Part shown: positions 34,001 to 43,554 of the stretch, in pieces
Layout: each line of letters begins with the position of its first letter
Position numbering within the stretch: position 1 is the stretch's first letter
Made by a program: the position numbers and the translations under genes
Assembly: GCA_026982695.1 (NCBI GenBank)
Contig: JALSGS010000021.1
Coordinates: forward strand, 1-64,000
Direction of reading: 5' to 3'
Source of the DNA: Saprospiraceae bacterium
GTDB lineage: Bacteria; Bacteroidota; Bacteroidia; Chitinophagales; Saprospiraceae
Length of the DNA: 64,000 bases
The notes under the pieces: model-generated
Told to the model about the DNA's origin: nothing
Database searches by the model: none
Seen by the model: only the letters and a program-made list of their open reading frames with translations

Positions 34001-37000
34001 CAAGTAATCAAAGTAGTTGATACCACGCCTCCCACAATCCAAGCTGATCCCTTTACCGCCAATGCCGATATCGCTGCCACCCACCCCGACTTGTGTCGTT
34101 CTACTGGCTTCATACCCGCACCTCAGTTTGCTGACGATTGCAACGAAGTCAGTATTCAGATATTTACTCCCATAGGTGAAGCTATCTATGCTAACGGTAC
34201 TGACGGATCTGAGGGTGGATATATTCCGGAGCCTGGATTGACCCTGGGCTATCATACCATCACTTATATTGCTACAGATGCTTGTGGCAATGCTACAGAA
34301 GTAGAAACCTTTGTCCAGGTAATTGACGAAACAGCACCTGTCGCTGTATGTGATGAAATCACAGATATCAATATAGATAGTGAAGGTTATGCAGAAGTAT
34401 TTGCCGAAACCTTCGACGATGGCAGCTACGACAACTGCTGTATAGATCATTTCGAGGTACGCCGCATAGACCAAGACTGCGCGACTGGCGAAGAAGATGA
34501 TTTCGGGCCATCTATCACGTTCTGTTGCGACGATGCCTCGAGTAAGGCCATTGTAGTATTCCGCGTCTTTGACTGCTTTGGCAACTACAACGACTGCATG
34601 GTGCAAGTATACGTGCACGACAAAATCGACCCTGTATTAGGAAGCTGCCCACCCAATGCAACTATCACCTGCGACAATTACACTGATCAATATGCTGTTG
34701 GATATGAACTCAATGGATGCGAAGCATTTGCTCCCTTCGGTGCACCTGTATTCTCTGACAATTGTAGCTTTAACGTAAGCTACGATTGCCAAGTAGATTT
34801 AGATCAATGTGGCACAGGCACAATTACTCGCAGCTGGGTTGCTACCGATGGAGCGGGCAACAGCTCACAAACTTGCACTCAAGTGATTTCGGTACAGCCA
34901 CAATCCGATTGGGTTGTCGAATTCCCTCCTGATTTATTTGCTGTGTGCCAACAAGGCGATGATCTGCCCGATTTCGGCGAACCTAAAATCATCAATGAAA
35001 CCTGTGAGCTTATCGCCATTTCCTACGAAGATCAAGTGTACACAGCTGTACCTGATGCCTGTTACAAACTAGTACGCAAATGGACGGTGATCAACTGGTG
35101 TGTGGTAGGTAGTGAGATCGATCAAGAGGTAGTAGAAGCTTCCGAATTGGAACTGGCCCTCGACTTGGATGGCGATGGCGACATTGACGACCGCACTTTC
35201 CAAGACAGTCGAATCGCTTCGGGCATCGTGAACGATACAGATCCTGACCCCGATAACTGGGACGGGTTTATCACCTACGAACAAGTCATAAAAGTCAATG
35301 ACTATACAGCACCCTTCATCCTTCAATGTAATGATAGGACATTTTACGAAGAGACCAACAACTGTGGACCTGTGTTTGCCGACCTCAGCATTGAGCTACT
35401 GGATGACTGCAGCCAAAGCTTTAGTATAAGCTGGGATATTGACTTGTATAACGATGGCACGATAGATATACAAGGTAGTGCCTACGATCAAGCACAAGGA
35501 CCATTTGACAGTGCCAGTGGTGAATTCGACTTCGGCGTTCATACCATCACTTATCAAGTGATGGACCAATGTGGCAATAGCACGGCTTGTAGCTTCCAGT
35601 TTACACTCGCCGACGGCAAAAAGCCTACTCCTTACTGTGCCTATGGCTTAGCGATTGATCTGATGCCCACTACTGGTACAGTTGATGTATGGGCTACGGA
35701 CTTCGACGCAGGCAGCTTTGACAATTGTCCTGGCGACCTAATTTTCTCTTTTTCAGAAGATCCCAACGACAATCAACGCTCTTTCAACTGCAACGATATA
35801 GGCACACAACCACTGCAGATTTGGGTCACAGATGCTGCTGGCAACCAAGACTATTGCGAGACATTTCTGTTGGTACAAGACAACATGGATGGATGCACAG
35901 GTAATCCTTCTATAGCTGGTGCCATCTTTACCGAGCAAGATGAACCTGTACAAGATGTCACCGTATCGCTTAGTGGCATGGCAAATCACACCGTGCTTAC
36001 TGATGAAATGGGGTACTATTTGTTTAGCAATGTACAGGCAGGTGGTGATTATACCCTGGCTCCCATGTATGATGTAGATCCCCTTAACGGAGTCTCTACC
36101 TTCGACCTGGTATTGATCACACGCCACATTCTGGGAGTTGATCCCCTCGACTCGCCCTATCAGCTAATAGCTGCAGATGCAAATAACAGTGGCCAAGTAA
36201 CCACAGCTGACATGGTTGAGATCCGAAAGTTGATCTTACACATAATTCCGAACTTCACCAACAATACCTCTTGGCGGTTTATAGACGCAGCTTATCAGTT
36301 CCCCAATCCAGCCAACCCCTGGCAAGAAACATTTCCAGAAGTATTCAACGTAAACAACCTCAGTACTGACGTGATGAGCGCAGACTTCATTGCCGTTAAA
36401 GTGGGTGATGTCAATGGCAGTGCTTCTACCAATAGTTTTGCTGCCAGTGAAGATCGCTCGGTAGGCATATGGCCCGTACAAGTGGCAGACGAGGCCATAC
36501 GTGCTGGCGAAGAGGTACGTGTAACCTTTAAGACCAACAATTTGGAAGTGCTGGGCTATCAGTTCACACTTGAATTCGACAACACAGCTCTGGAGCTAAT
36601 AGGCATAGAAGAAGGTGTGGCTAAGCAAGCCAACTTTGGCTTTTCTATGGTGAATGAAGGAGTGATCACCACAAGCTGGAATGGTCAAGCCACTACATCT
36701 GAATTGTTCACACTGAAATTCCGAGCTTTGAAGGATGGACAACTCAGCGAGCTCCTCGACATGGGCTCGCGTTATACAAAGGCCGAGGCATATAGCCCGA
36801 ATGGATGGCCCTTAGACGTCGTGCTGACCTTCGACAATCGGACTACAACGCCCGGCTTTGTCCTATATCAGAATACGCCCAACCCCTTTGGCGACAAAAC
36901 TATTATTGGCTTTGAGCTACCCAATGCCGACCATATAGTGCTCACATTGAGCGATATGACGGGCAAAGTGCTCAAAGTTATCGAAGGCTATTATGACCAA

Positions 37001-37117
37001 GGGCCACACTATATCCCGCTTCAAGCACAAGAATTGGATGCTACAGGCGTGCTGTACTACAAACTCGAGACATCTACCCATACTGCAGTACGCAAAATGA
37101 TTGTCAAGGCTCCTTAA
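31037..37117 (+). CDS. giant multidomain T9SS-exported surface protein
   Basis: A 2026-residue protein with a signal peptide ending near YKANAQA. Domain order by eye: two copies of a lamin-tail-like module (about 112-285 and 453-625, each with KAVELYA, GSDGQEFTFPA and NGDDAIELF) separated by an Ig-like region. A run of HYR/Ig-like domains follows (about 640-1620), with recurrent DNC cysteines and endings such as ATDACGNATEVETFV. Next are a carboxypeptidase-regulatory-like fold (about 1625-1675), a dockerin-like EF-hand pair (about 1678-1735; DANNSGQVTTADMVEIRKLI), a cohesin-like domain (about 1815-1935) and a type A CTD (PNPFGDKTIIGFELP to the end). Expected at the cell surface as adhesin or matrix protein; ligand unknown. 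Confidence 0.88.
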   Translation: MKTATNFIHMWMMGLVFWATLLSYKANAQAGCDPTAEFSYDASTYCQNGPDPVLSHTTGSDGTYSYTVNAGGPNLSLDPNTGAIDLSNSDPGEYTVTNTVVTMGANCGINGNLVLTGVIDGPLSGGTPKAVELYAINNIPDLSLYGLGSANNGGGSDGQEFTFPAVTVPAGTFIYVATESVQFQNFFGFPPDYITGAMAVNGDDAIELFYNGTVIDVFGDINTDGTGQPWEYLDGWAYRQTNTGPDGNTFVLGNWTFSGPNTLDGETSNATANTPFPIGTYSCSGGATTVTCSQNIQIIAPPTADAGFSQLTCGTDPVSLSASGTGSWSGGLGSFSDVNDPGAIYMPHPSEVGQVITLTWTTSGAGPCPTATDQVQVTSLISPDATFTYTANTYCPNAPSESPTHTTGTDGVYSYTTLSGGPTLAIDPQTGSIDFSASDQGSYQITNTVSGCGNLVLTGVLDGPLSGGLPKAVELYALDDIPDLSVYGLGSANNGGGSDGQEFTFPADAISAGSFIYVATEDSGFQSFFGFAPNYISNAVSINGDDAIELFCNGVVIDVFGDINTDGTGQPWEYRDGWAYRFNYPPSGADFELAQWYFSGPDALDGETTNATATTPFPLDSYSPNFGGTCANASYSQTISIEDQTPPSLVCPNDMTIQLDPGACSAIVSFSLSANDNCDPNPTITQIDATGLSSGDFFPIGSHTLTFEAIDQWGNSSTCSFSITVLEFPNPVSQLTCNNDVQISLEADGVTTVGADDLLEGGPYGCYDDYIVELFDATGASLGTNVVDCSFIGTSWTAMVTDPETGNKCWSQVTVEDKLPPVISCSSSPIPLNCSYQLEIVPPPPVYDNCQVATLEQADQSFIDANICDNGMVRVVRTWIATDVYGNTSEPCTDTIKVTRPDITFPDDHIWDCSDYATYPQIIEATIYTGSISTTGSGLPGNGDMDGTYCMYNYNYVDELTQACGNSFKIVRTWTVLDWCTGIVTNHEQVIKVVDTTPPTIQADPFTANADIAATHPDLCRSTGFIPAPQFADDCNEVSIQIFTPIGEAIYANGTDGSEGGYIPEPGLTLGYHTITYIATDACGNATEVETFVQVIDETAPVAVCDEITDINIDSEGYAEVFAETFDDGSYDNCCIDHFEVRRIDQDCATGEEDDFGPSITFCCDDASSKAIVVFRVFDCFGNYNDCMVQVYVHDKIDPVLGSCPPNATITCDNYTDQYAVGYELNGCEAFAPFGAPVFSDNCSFNVSYDCQVDLDQCGTGTITRSWVATDGAGNSSQTCTQVISVQPQSDWVVEFPPDLFAVCQQGDDLPDFGEPKIINETCELIAISYEDQVYTAVPDACYKLVRKWTVINWCVVGSEIDQEVVEASELELALDLDGDGDIDDRTFQDSRIASGIVNDTDPDPDNWDGFITYEQVIKVNDYTAPFILQCNDRTFYEETNNCGPVFADLSIELLDDCSQSFSISWDIDLYNDGTIDIQGSAYDQAQGPFDSASGEFDFGVHTITYQVMDQCGNSTACSFQFTLADGKKPTPYCAYGLAIDLMPTTGTVDVWATDFDAGSFDNCPGDLIFSFSEDPNDNQRSFNCNDIGTQPLQIWVTDAAGNQDYCETFLLVQDNMDGCTGNPSIAGAIFTEQDEPVQDVTVSLSGMANHTVLTDEMGYYLFSNVQAGGDYTLAPMYDVDPLNGVSTFDLVLITRHILGVDPLDSPYQLIAADANNSGQVTTADMVEIRKLILHIIPNFTNNTSWRFIDAAYQFPNPANPWQETFPEVFNVNNLSTDVMSADFIAVKVGDVNGSASTNSFAASEDRSVGIWPVQVADEAIRAGEEVRVTFKTNNLEVLGYQFTLEFDNTALELIGIEEGVAKQANFGFSMVNEGVITTSWNGQATTSELFTLKFRALKDGQLSELLDMGSRYTKAEAYSPNGWPLDVVLTFDNRTTTPGFVLYQNTPNPFGDKTIIGFELPNADHIVLTLSDMTGKVLKVIEGYYDQGPHYIPLQAQELDATGVLYYKLETSTHTAVRKMIVKAP

Positions 37118-37157
37118 GGTTGCCGAATACAATATTGTTGGTCATTCTTCGGTGCAT

Positions 37158-37191
37158 GGGCTTGGAAAGACTGTTTTCCAGGCCCTTTTTT
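37158..37191 (+). terminator. intrinsic terminator after the giant gene
   Basis: An 11-bp stem with one G-U pair, gggcttggaaa (37158-37168) with tttccaggccc (37175-37185), is followed by six Ts. It lies 40 bp after the stop. Confidence 0.85.
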
Positions 37192-37251
37192 CATCCTGCT
37201 CCCAACTGCGCACCACGTAGGTTGTTGGATTAGCGATGGCCATCAAAGCTG

Positions 37252-37259
37252 TATATTTG
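37252..37259 (+). promoter_or_regulatory. -7 promoter element of ffh
   Basis: TATATTTG fits TAnnTTTG and lies about 50 bp before the ffh ATG. Confidence 0.5.
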
Positions 37260-37308
37260 CATCACTTTTGAGAAAGTTCAGGACTGGCCTTATAAAAAGC
37301 ACAATTTC

Positions 37309-38709
37309 ATGTTTGAAAGTTTAACCGATCGTCTCGAGCATGCCTTTAAGACACTTAAAGGAGAACACAAGCTCACCGAACTCAATATTGCCGAATCCAT
37401 AAAAGAGATAAGGCGTGCCTTAGTCGCTGCCGACGTCAACTACAAAATTGCCAAGGAGTTCACCGATAAGGTCAAGGAAAAGGCCTTAGGTACGGAAAAC
37501 GTACTGTCCTCCGTATCGCCAGGGCAGCTCATGGTGAAAATTGTACAAGACGAGCTGACCGAGCTGATGGGTGGACAGTCCGTAGGACTCAATTTGAGTG
37601 GTAAGCCCACAATCATATTGGTATCGGGCCTTCAGGGTTCGGGTAAGACGACTTTCTCGGGAAAGCTGGCACATTTTCTCAAAAACAAAAAGAAAAAGAA
37701 ACCCTTATTGGTCGCTGCCGATGTATATCGCCCTGCTGCTATCGATCAAATCACTGTATTAGGCGAGCAAATCGGCGTACCTGTATACAAAGAAGAAGGC
37801 AACAAAAACCCTGTAGAGATTGCCCTACACGCCATCGACCACGCACTCCAGCATGGGCACGACGTCGTTATTGTGGATACTGCAGGGCGCTTGGCCATCG
37901 ATCAAGAGATGATGGACGAAATCTCGAGCTTGAAGCAAGCGCTACAGCCGCAAGAAACACTTTTTGTCGTCGATTCCATGACAGGGCAAGACGCGGTAAA
38001 TACGGCCAAGGCTTTCAATGAAGTAATCGACTACGATGGTGTGGTATTGACCAAACTCGATGGTGATACGCGGGGTGGTGCTGCACTATCCATCAAGTAC
38101 ACGGTAGGTAAACCCATCAAGTTTGTCAGCACAGGTGAAAAGATGAACACGCTCGACGTGTTTCACCCTGACCGCATGGCACAGCGCATTCTGGGCATGG
38201 GCGACATTGTCTCTTTGGTGGAAAAAGCTCAAGAACAGTTTGATGAGCAAGAGGCAAAGCGGCTAGAGCGAAAAATCAAAAAGAACAAGTTCGACTTCAA
38301 CGACTTCAAATCGCAAATTCGCCAGCTGCGCAAAATGGGCGACCTGAAAAATTTGCTCAGCATGGTGCCAGGCATGGGCAGAATGCTCAAAGACATCGAC
38401 ATAGACAACTCAGCTTTTGATCGAGTAGAAGCTATCATCAACTCCATGACCCCTGAAGAGCGCAGCAAGCCCGAGCTGCTCAACACGAGCCGGAAAAAGC
38501 GCATTGCTCGGGGATCTGGGCGCTCCTTAGAAGAGGTCAATATGTTTGTCAAACAATTTGATCAAATGCGCAAGATGATGCACCGACTGAGCAAAAGCCC
38601 CTCCATGAATGCGCCAGAGCTTCAAGCTGGAAATGGTCGGATGCGAAGAGGCGTTGCTACGCCGCGCAAACTGAGAAAGCTGAAAAAGAAAAAGCGGAAA
38701 TTCAGATAG
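37309..38709 (+). CDS. ffh: signal recognition particle protein Ffh
   Basis: Ffh binds signal sequences of nascent inner-membrane proteins and, with 4.5S RNA and FtsY, delivers them to SecYEG. The 466-residue product has the N domain (about 1-95), the GTPase G domain with SGLQGSGKTT (about 105-115), the DTAGR box near 191 and TKLDGD, and a Met-rich M domain with the RNA-binding ARGSGRS motif and MRKMMHRLSKSPSM. The C-terminus is a very basic RKLKKKKRKFR tail. Complete. No 4.5S RNA gene is evident nearby. Confidence 0.97.
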   Translation: MFESLTDRLEHAFKTLKGEHKLTELNIAESIKEIRRALVAADVNYKIAKEFTDKVKEKALGTENVLSSVSPGQLMVKIVQDELTELMGGQSVGLNLSGKPTIILVSGLQGSGKTTFSGKLAHFLKNKKKKKPLLVAADVYRPAAIDQITVLGEQIGVPVYKEEGNKNPVEIALHAIDHALQHGHDVVIVDTAGRLAIDQEMMDEISSLKQALQPQETLFVVDSMTGQDAVNTAKAFNEVIDYDGVVLTKLDGDTRGGAALSIKYTVGKPIKFVSTGEKMNTLDVFHPDRMAQRILGMGDIVSLVEKAQEQFDEQEAKRLERKIKKNKFDFNDFKSQIRQLRKMGDLKNLLSMVPGMGRMLKDIDIDNSAFDRVEAIINSMTPEERSKPELLNTSRKKRIARGSGRSLEEVNMFVKQFDQMRKMMHRLSKSPSMNAPELQAGNGRMRRGVATPRKLRKLKKKKRKFR

Positions 38710-38786
38710 CAGCTTATACGCTCAACTGAGGCGGCCAATGGCATGTCTCCCCTCTGTTCCCTCTGTTCTTCTAGTATAATATGGCT

Positions 38787-38821
38787 AAATGCCAACCACG
38801 TATATATCGTGGTTGGCATTT
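38787..38821. terminator. bidirectional terminator between ffh and the DUF4412-like gene
   Basis: A perfect 14-bp stem, aaatgccaaccacg (38787-38800) with cgtggttggcattt (38808-38821), closes a 7-nt AT loop. It ends one base before the stop of the convergent gene. Confidence 0.85.
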
Positions 38822-38822
38822 G

Positions 38823-39527
38823 TCAGTCTTGCTGCTCCAACAGTTGTTGCAACTCTTCAAGAGAGATCTTCTGCACATCGGCGGGCACTTGGAAATCAGC
38901 TGCTGTCACTTCAGAGTCGATATCAGTAGCCATAAACTGGAGTTGGGTGTCTTTTATAGAAATAGAAAAAGCCAAAGGAATTCCTTTACCTTTAAGCGGA
39001 GCAGACACACCTTGGGCAAAGGGCTCTATCTGCGCCTTAATTTTCTTTGTCAACCAGAATTCTACCTCGCCTTCGCCCTCAGATATTTCGACAATTGCTT
39101 TACGACATTTATACCCTTTGATTGTCCTTTTTTCCTTTGTCCATCGCCCTGTTCCCCCCTTACTCATATCGAGTATATTAAATTGTCCGGTTTGCACATC
39201 ATTTCCCTCTACTTGCATTGTTTGACCCATAAAGCTCACCAAGACAACATCTTCATCAGGACGATCGGCGTGTCTGATTACAGCGACGCTAAACATTCCC
39301 CCCAGTATGGACATTTCCTCGCGCAAGTGCGGACCCTGAAATGCTATCTTGATTTTCATCCCGTCTACCATCGCTTTCATTTCGGAGTCCATCAAAGTAA
39401 GCGTGTCTACCTCGTAGTCCACTTTGTAGGTGATTACGCCTTGCCTGAGCCTTTTTTGAGCTTCAGCTTTTTGGGGCACCCAAAACCACACCAGCACAAT
39501 CACCAAGAGCAAGCATTGAGTTTTCAT
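38823..39527 (-). CDS. secreted DUF4412/GLPGLI-like protein
   Basis: A 234-residue exported protein with a signal peptide (MKTQCLLLVIVLVWFWVPQKAEA). The mature protein begins QGVITYKVDYEVDTL and contains GQTMQVEGNDVQTG, TIKGYKCRKAIVE and EFWLTKKIKAQIEPF. This is the usual course of periplasmic proteins in the DUF4412/GLPGLI group, where the middle 'gykC.ka' segment is typical. No function is known for these. The C-terminus is a Gln/Leu-rich helix. It lies 50 bp downstream of the BatA-like gene on the same strand, so the two may be co-transcribed. Confidence 0.65.
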   Translation of the reverse strand: MKTQCLLLVIVLVWFWVPQKAEAQKRLRQGVITYKVDYEVDTLTLMDSEMKAMVDGMKIKIAFQGPHLREEMSILGGMFSVAVIRHADRPDEDVVLVSFMGQTMQVEGNDVQTGQFNILDMSKGGTGRWTKEKRTIKGYKCRKAIVEISEGEGEVEFWLTKKIKAQIEPFAQGVSAPLKGKGIPLAFSISIKDTQLQFMATDIDSEVTAADFQVPADVQKISLEELQQLLEQQD

Positions 39528-39577
39528 TGAAATATAGTTTGATTAGGAATGATACACTTTAAACACTTCGCCCCACG

Positions 39578-41608
39578 TCAGACTTTCCAAAGGCGTAGCA
39601 ATGCAATTTCGATCCCAAGTGCTGCCAAAGCTAGCCATACAAACCACTTCCACAAATGCATGCCTTGTGCCCGTGTACCTATCAATACGCGAAAGTCCGC
39701 TCGATCCCATGCAGTAATCACTTGTGCCCATGGGGCAACGCGCTGTTGGATTGCTTCTACTGTAGCCAGCCTTAAATTTGATTCTGTCCGATCGTAGTTG
39801 AACGCCAATTTGGCCACAAGCTGATCTTGTTCATCGACCAACCGATATACACCAGCTTCCTTCAGATAATCGCGTACGCTTAGTACGAGGTGTTTGCCCC
39901 GCATCTGTTGATCAGGAATAAACTCCAAGTCTTTTCTCTTAATCTTCCACACCACGTCATTTGCCCTTTCAAGGGCATGCGGCAACTCCACATATTCCTC
40001 TTTTCCTATAGTCCAAGACAAGCGTTGATATTCAGAAGAGGCTATAGCGGCCTTGTAAAGCAAGGGAATGAACACCTCTGCCTGCCGTACCAGATCGTTA
40101 TACTGTTCATTTAGAGGGGAAGTACACAAGTACAAGCGCCCATTTTCAAAGGGGTATTTTACCAAGTAGGGCAGGCCATCGCGATAGCGCAATAGTGCTT
40201 CCTCTACAGCTCCCTGTTGTATGCGAAACCGTCCCGTAGTAGTAGGGAGCTCAAGCGGCACATCTTCATTTTCAAACACATCTCTAAAAACATATTCATC
40301 TGTATTGATGAAGCTACAGGTCCAATTACCCTGTTCCCATGCCTGCAAACGTCCGCCACGCACTTGTCGTAAAAAGTCGTTGTAACTCTGTACATGTGCC
40401 TGCTTAGAAACAAAAACCAATACATTGCCCCCCTGCTTTACGTATTGGATCAGTGCAAAAGCCAATCCCGACGAGATTTGGGGCAACTCTTGCAATACAA
40501 TCAATTCATAGTTTGGAAAAGAAGAGTAATCTAGACTACCCACGCTTTTTTGTACCACTTGGAAATAAGGTAAACCTTTGAGTGCTGCGACAAGATAAGG
40601 ATTAGGTTGCTCTTCACTGACGAGCATTACATCGATTTGCTCATCTACGTAAAAAGTAATGAAATATGCATCGTCAAATTGAACGGGAAAATCTGTAATG
40701 GTCAAGGCAGCTTCATGCCAACCGGTATGGCGCACAGTAAGGGGAATAGTATCGATTACTGAAGCACGCGCTGGAATAGAAAGCATACCTACTGGTTTTT
40801 GCTCCCCTTCGTACTGCAAACCAAGGCGCACATTTTCTGCCGTTTCATTGCCATAATTGTGTACTTTGACAAAAAGCAGATTAGTCTGATCCAACATTTG
40901 CACAGGTGATTCAAACCATGCGCTGTCAATAGCTATATTCTGTTCTTGTACTGCTTGTAGCGGCACCATGTACAACCTCACAGAGGTATCCGGAGATTCT
41001 ATTTGTTCTGGCAAGATACTTTGCTGGAAGTCGGATAAGACCCATCCGATGCGATTAGGTGTACGTGCTTTGCGCAGCACTTGTGTCTGGCGTAACAATA
41101 CTTGATCGAGGGAATGTACAGAAGGCGTAAGACCGATCTGATCGATGAGCGACAGAGCTTCCTCCTTACTTACCAAGCGCTGATGATGCCCTTCAAAATC
41201 ATGGGTGAGAATTTGAAATTGATCATCTACGGCATAGGCCTCAACAATTTCTCTAGCCTTTCGACGCACTACTTCCACAAGTGGCACATCTTGGCTCAGA
41301 GCACTCATGCTAAATGAGTTATCTACAAAGATGCTAATGGCTTTCTGTCCTTTCAAGAGCTCCTGACCCAACGGAATGACTGGCTGAGCGAAAGCAATCA
41401 CAAGAGCTGCCACAGCTAAAATGCGCATGGCCAAAACCAACAGATCGCGCAGCCGTCTACGTGCACTCGTTTCTTCTTTTACTTCCCGTAAAAACCGCAC
41501 ATTGGTAAAGAACACCTTCTTAAACCGCCGGAAGTGAAAAAGATGAATGACAATGGGAATCGCCACTGCTCCTAAAGCCCACAAAAATCCTGGATATAGA
41601 AATTCCAT
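39578..41608 (-). CDS. BatA/VWA-domain membrane protein
   Basis: A 676-residue protein with the BatA N-terminal module (FLYPGFLWALGAVAIPIVIHLFHFRR), a second membrane helix near 57-77, and a von Willebrand A domain with the MIDAS motif D96-N-S98-F-S100. A periplasmic region of Ig-like and GATase-like folds follows (about 240-640; LRQVRGGRLQAWEQG in the middle), and one C-terminal membrane helix ends in a short basic tail. This is the family of large Bacteroidota proteins often found in aerotolerance (Bat) or MoxR clusters, but no MoxR ATPase, BatB or BatD is adjacent. Its role is probably envelope-associated. Confidence 0.82.
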   Translation of the reverse strand: MEFLYPGFLWALGAVAIPIVIHLFHFRRFKKVFFTNVRFLREVKEETSARRRLRDLLVLAMRILAVAALVIAFAQPVIPLGQELLKGQKAISIFVDNSFSMSALSQDVPLVEVVRRKAREIVEAYAVDDQFQILTHDFEGHHQRLVSKEEALSLIDQIGLTPSVHSLDQVLLRQTQVLRKARTPNRIGWVLSDFQQSILPEQIESPDTSVRLYMVPLQAVQEQNIAIDSAWFESPVQMLDQTNLLFVKVHNYGNETAENVRLGLQYEGEQKPVGMLSIPARASVIDTIPLTVRHTGWHEAALTITDFPVQFDDAYFITFYVDEQIDVMLVSEEQPNPYLVAALKGLPYFQVVQKSVGSLDYSSFPNYELIVLQELPQISSGLAFALIQYVKQGGNVLVFVSKQAHVQSYNDFLRQVRGGRLQAWEQGNWTCSFINTDEYVFRDVFENEDVPLELPTTTGRFRIQQGAVEEALLRYRDGLPYLVKYPFENGRLYLCTSPLNEQYNDLVRQAEVFIPLLYKAAIASSEYQRLSWTIGKEEYVELPHALERANDVVWKIKRKDLEFIPDQQMRGKHLVLSVRDYLKEAGVYRLVDEQDQLVAKLAFNYDRTESNLRLATVEAIQQRVAPWAQVITAWDRADFRVLIGTRAQGMHLWKWFVWLALAALGIEIALLRLWKV

Positions 41609-41768
41609 TCCCTATTGTAATTTTTGAATCAAAAACGGCTGAAATATTCAAAAAATGTTCCTGTATTCCAATCAGTTGACAAAAGATATTGATCTATGGG
41701 GATACAAGACAAACATCAAGATACTCCCAATAAGTGACAATGTAAGTTGCCAAAAGGCACCGAATGGC

Positions 41769-43463
41769 TCACCGCAACAACAATACGCTCCCCACTCGCC
41801 ATGTAGTATATCCGTCTCGAAAAACGATCAGCGCTTGCCACACATACACTCCCATAGGCATAGGTTTTCCGCGCAGGCGCCCATCCCATCCATACTCGGG
41901 CTGATTAGGCCACAGATCACGCACTTGATATACCTCTTCACCCCAACGGTCAAATATGCGCAACTGATTGATGATCCACACATCGCCGTTGTCTTGCGGA
42001 TAGAAGTAATCGTTGAATCCATCGTCATTGGGCGAAAACACATTTGGGAAAAACACTTGCCGGCAGTCCTCGAAATCAATACGCACTTTAGTCTGAGCCT
42101 CACCACACAAATTGCGAGCAGTTAGCACATAAGTGCCCGGCTCACTCACCACGCGCTGGGGGCCCATTACACCATCTTCCCACCAATAATCTGGATTACC
42201 CGGCGAACTACCCTCAAGCCACACCGAATCCCCCACACAAGCCACAGTATCTGCCCAATCATCGAGATAGGGCAAAGGTACTACCGTAATGTAGGCACGA
42301 TCATCAGATACACAGTATTGGTCTACTGCCACCGTCACGCTGTACAATCCCGTGACAGTTGGTTCCACAGCAGGGGTAAATGAACCGTGACTCCATTGGT
42401 AGGTCACCGTGTCTTGCCCAAAGGCAGTAGCATCGAGCACATAGCCACTGCCTACACATATTGAAGTATCAGGTCCCAGATCAAAAAACACCGTATCGCC
42501 ATCCACAGACACGGTAATCGTATCGTAGAAAGGAATATTGCACTCATCAACCACTTTTACGTAATAAGTCGTTGTGGTATCGGGAGCAGCCACAGGGTTA
42601 GGTGCTGTGGGATCACTCAAGCCGTATGCAGGTTGCCACTGATAGGTTTGTCCACCACTGAGTTGTAATTGATATTGCCCACCTGGACAAATGACTACAT
42701 CGTCAAAGCCCTGAAGAAAACTCGTATAAGCAAAACACACTTGATGCAAGTTGGACAAACCACCAGTAGCTGAAGTGAAGCCCCAGTATACCAATGGGTC
42801 ACCACCGAATATTTCTTGCACAATATCACCTGAATAGGTGAGCCGCAGTTCGCAGTCAAACCATACTTCCAAAGTTTTGGCAACTGCATCCCAATTGACG
42901 CGCAAAGTATGCCAGTTACAATCCTCAATATTACTATCGGTAGCAGATGCTTGGACAGGCCCTGCCAGTGTATTGGCAGTAGCATGATTCATATTGCCAT
43001 TGCGCACTACGGCAATGTGATCGAAAAAGGGATCGCCCAAATTGGTATTTTGATAGGTGTCGAATTCGATCCCTAACGAAGGGATGACACCTTGAAATCC
43101 AATGCCTTCACCTTCTACACCTACTGAGGTGCTTACTGGTTGCAAGCCAAAGACAATGCCATCAGCTCCCTGTTCGTCTTTACAACCAAAAAACAAACGC
43201 ATGATCACCTGAAAAGACTGGGTCAGATCTACTTTTTCTTCATTCCATATTGATCCTGCCTGCCACAGTTCATCGGAAGTGAGTTGCCAACAGGTATCGT
43301 TCAACTGATAGGCCGAGCTATTGAGAAAAAAATCTTGCCCTTTACCAGGCACACTAAGTAAGAACATTATTCCCAACAAATACACGTATCTTGCAAACAC
43401 ATGTTTACTCCATATTGATTTTAAGACATTTGTACAGATATGGAGGTGAAGTAGCAACCCCAT
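41769..43463 (-). CDS. L-type lectin protein with T9SS type B (gliding-associated) CTD
   Basis: The frame is open to 43556 (595 residues). I take an internal ATG near 43463; a GTG near 43400 would give the most compact signal peptide (VFARYVYLLGIMFLLSVPGKG), so the start is unsure. The legume-lectin-like domain spans about 200 residues after the signal, with QGADGIVFGLQP, GVIPSLGIEFDTYQN and NWHTLRVNWDA. Two Ig/PKD-like units follow, with DTTTTYYVKVVDEC and DLGPDTSICVGSGYVLDA. The end is a type B CTD: FPNVFSPNDDGFNDYF, then FDRWGEEVYQV and YVWQALIVFRDG. Predicted to be a secreted carbohydrate-binding surface protein. It follows the Ig-repeat gene on the same strand. Confidence 0.85.
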   Translation of the reverse strand: MGLLLHLHICTNVLKSIWSKHVFARYVYLLGIMFLLSVPGKGQDFFLNSSAYQLNDTCWQLTSDELWQAGSIWNEEKVDLTQSFQVIMRLFFGCKDEQGADGIVFGLQPVSTSVGVEGEGIGFQGVIPSLGIEFDTYQNTNLGDPFFDHIAVVRNGNMNHATANTLAGPVQASATDSNIEDCNWHTLRVNWDAVAKTLEVWFDCELRLTYSGDIVQEIFGGDPLVYWGFTSATGGLSNLHQVCFAYTSFLQGFDDVVICPGGQYQLQLSGGQTYQWQPAYGLSDPTAPNPVAAPDTTTTYYVKVVDECNIPFYDTITVSVDGDTVFFDLGPDTSICVGSGYVLDATAFGQDTVTYQWSHGSFTPAVEPTVTGLYSVTVAVDQYCVSDDRAYITVVPLPYLDDWADTVACVGDSVWLEGSSPGNPDYWWEDGVMGPQRVVSEPGTYVLTARNLCGEAQTKVRIDFEDCRQVFFPNVFSPNDDGFNDYFYPQDNGDVWIINQLRIFDRWGEEVYQVRDLWPNQPEYGWDGRLRGKPMPMGVYVWQALIVFRDGYTTWRVGSVLLLR

Positions 43464-43554
43464 TAATTGAAAAATTTCATAGCCACCACGCCAAAGAGGT
43501 CGGCCAAAGGCAAACAGCTGCAATATTACTGTTGGATTTACAAAATAATTAACC

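Noticed and set aside
33965-34618. 217-codon minus-strand frame inside the giant T9SS gene
   Set aside because: It is antisense to a clearly domain-bearing protein and shows no recognisable motif; long antisense frames arise from codon bias.
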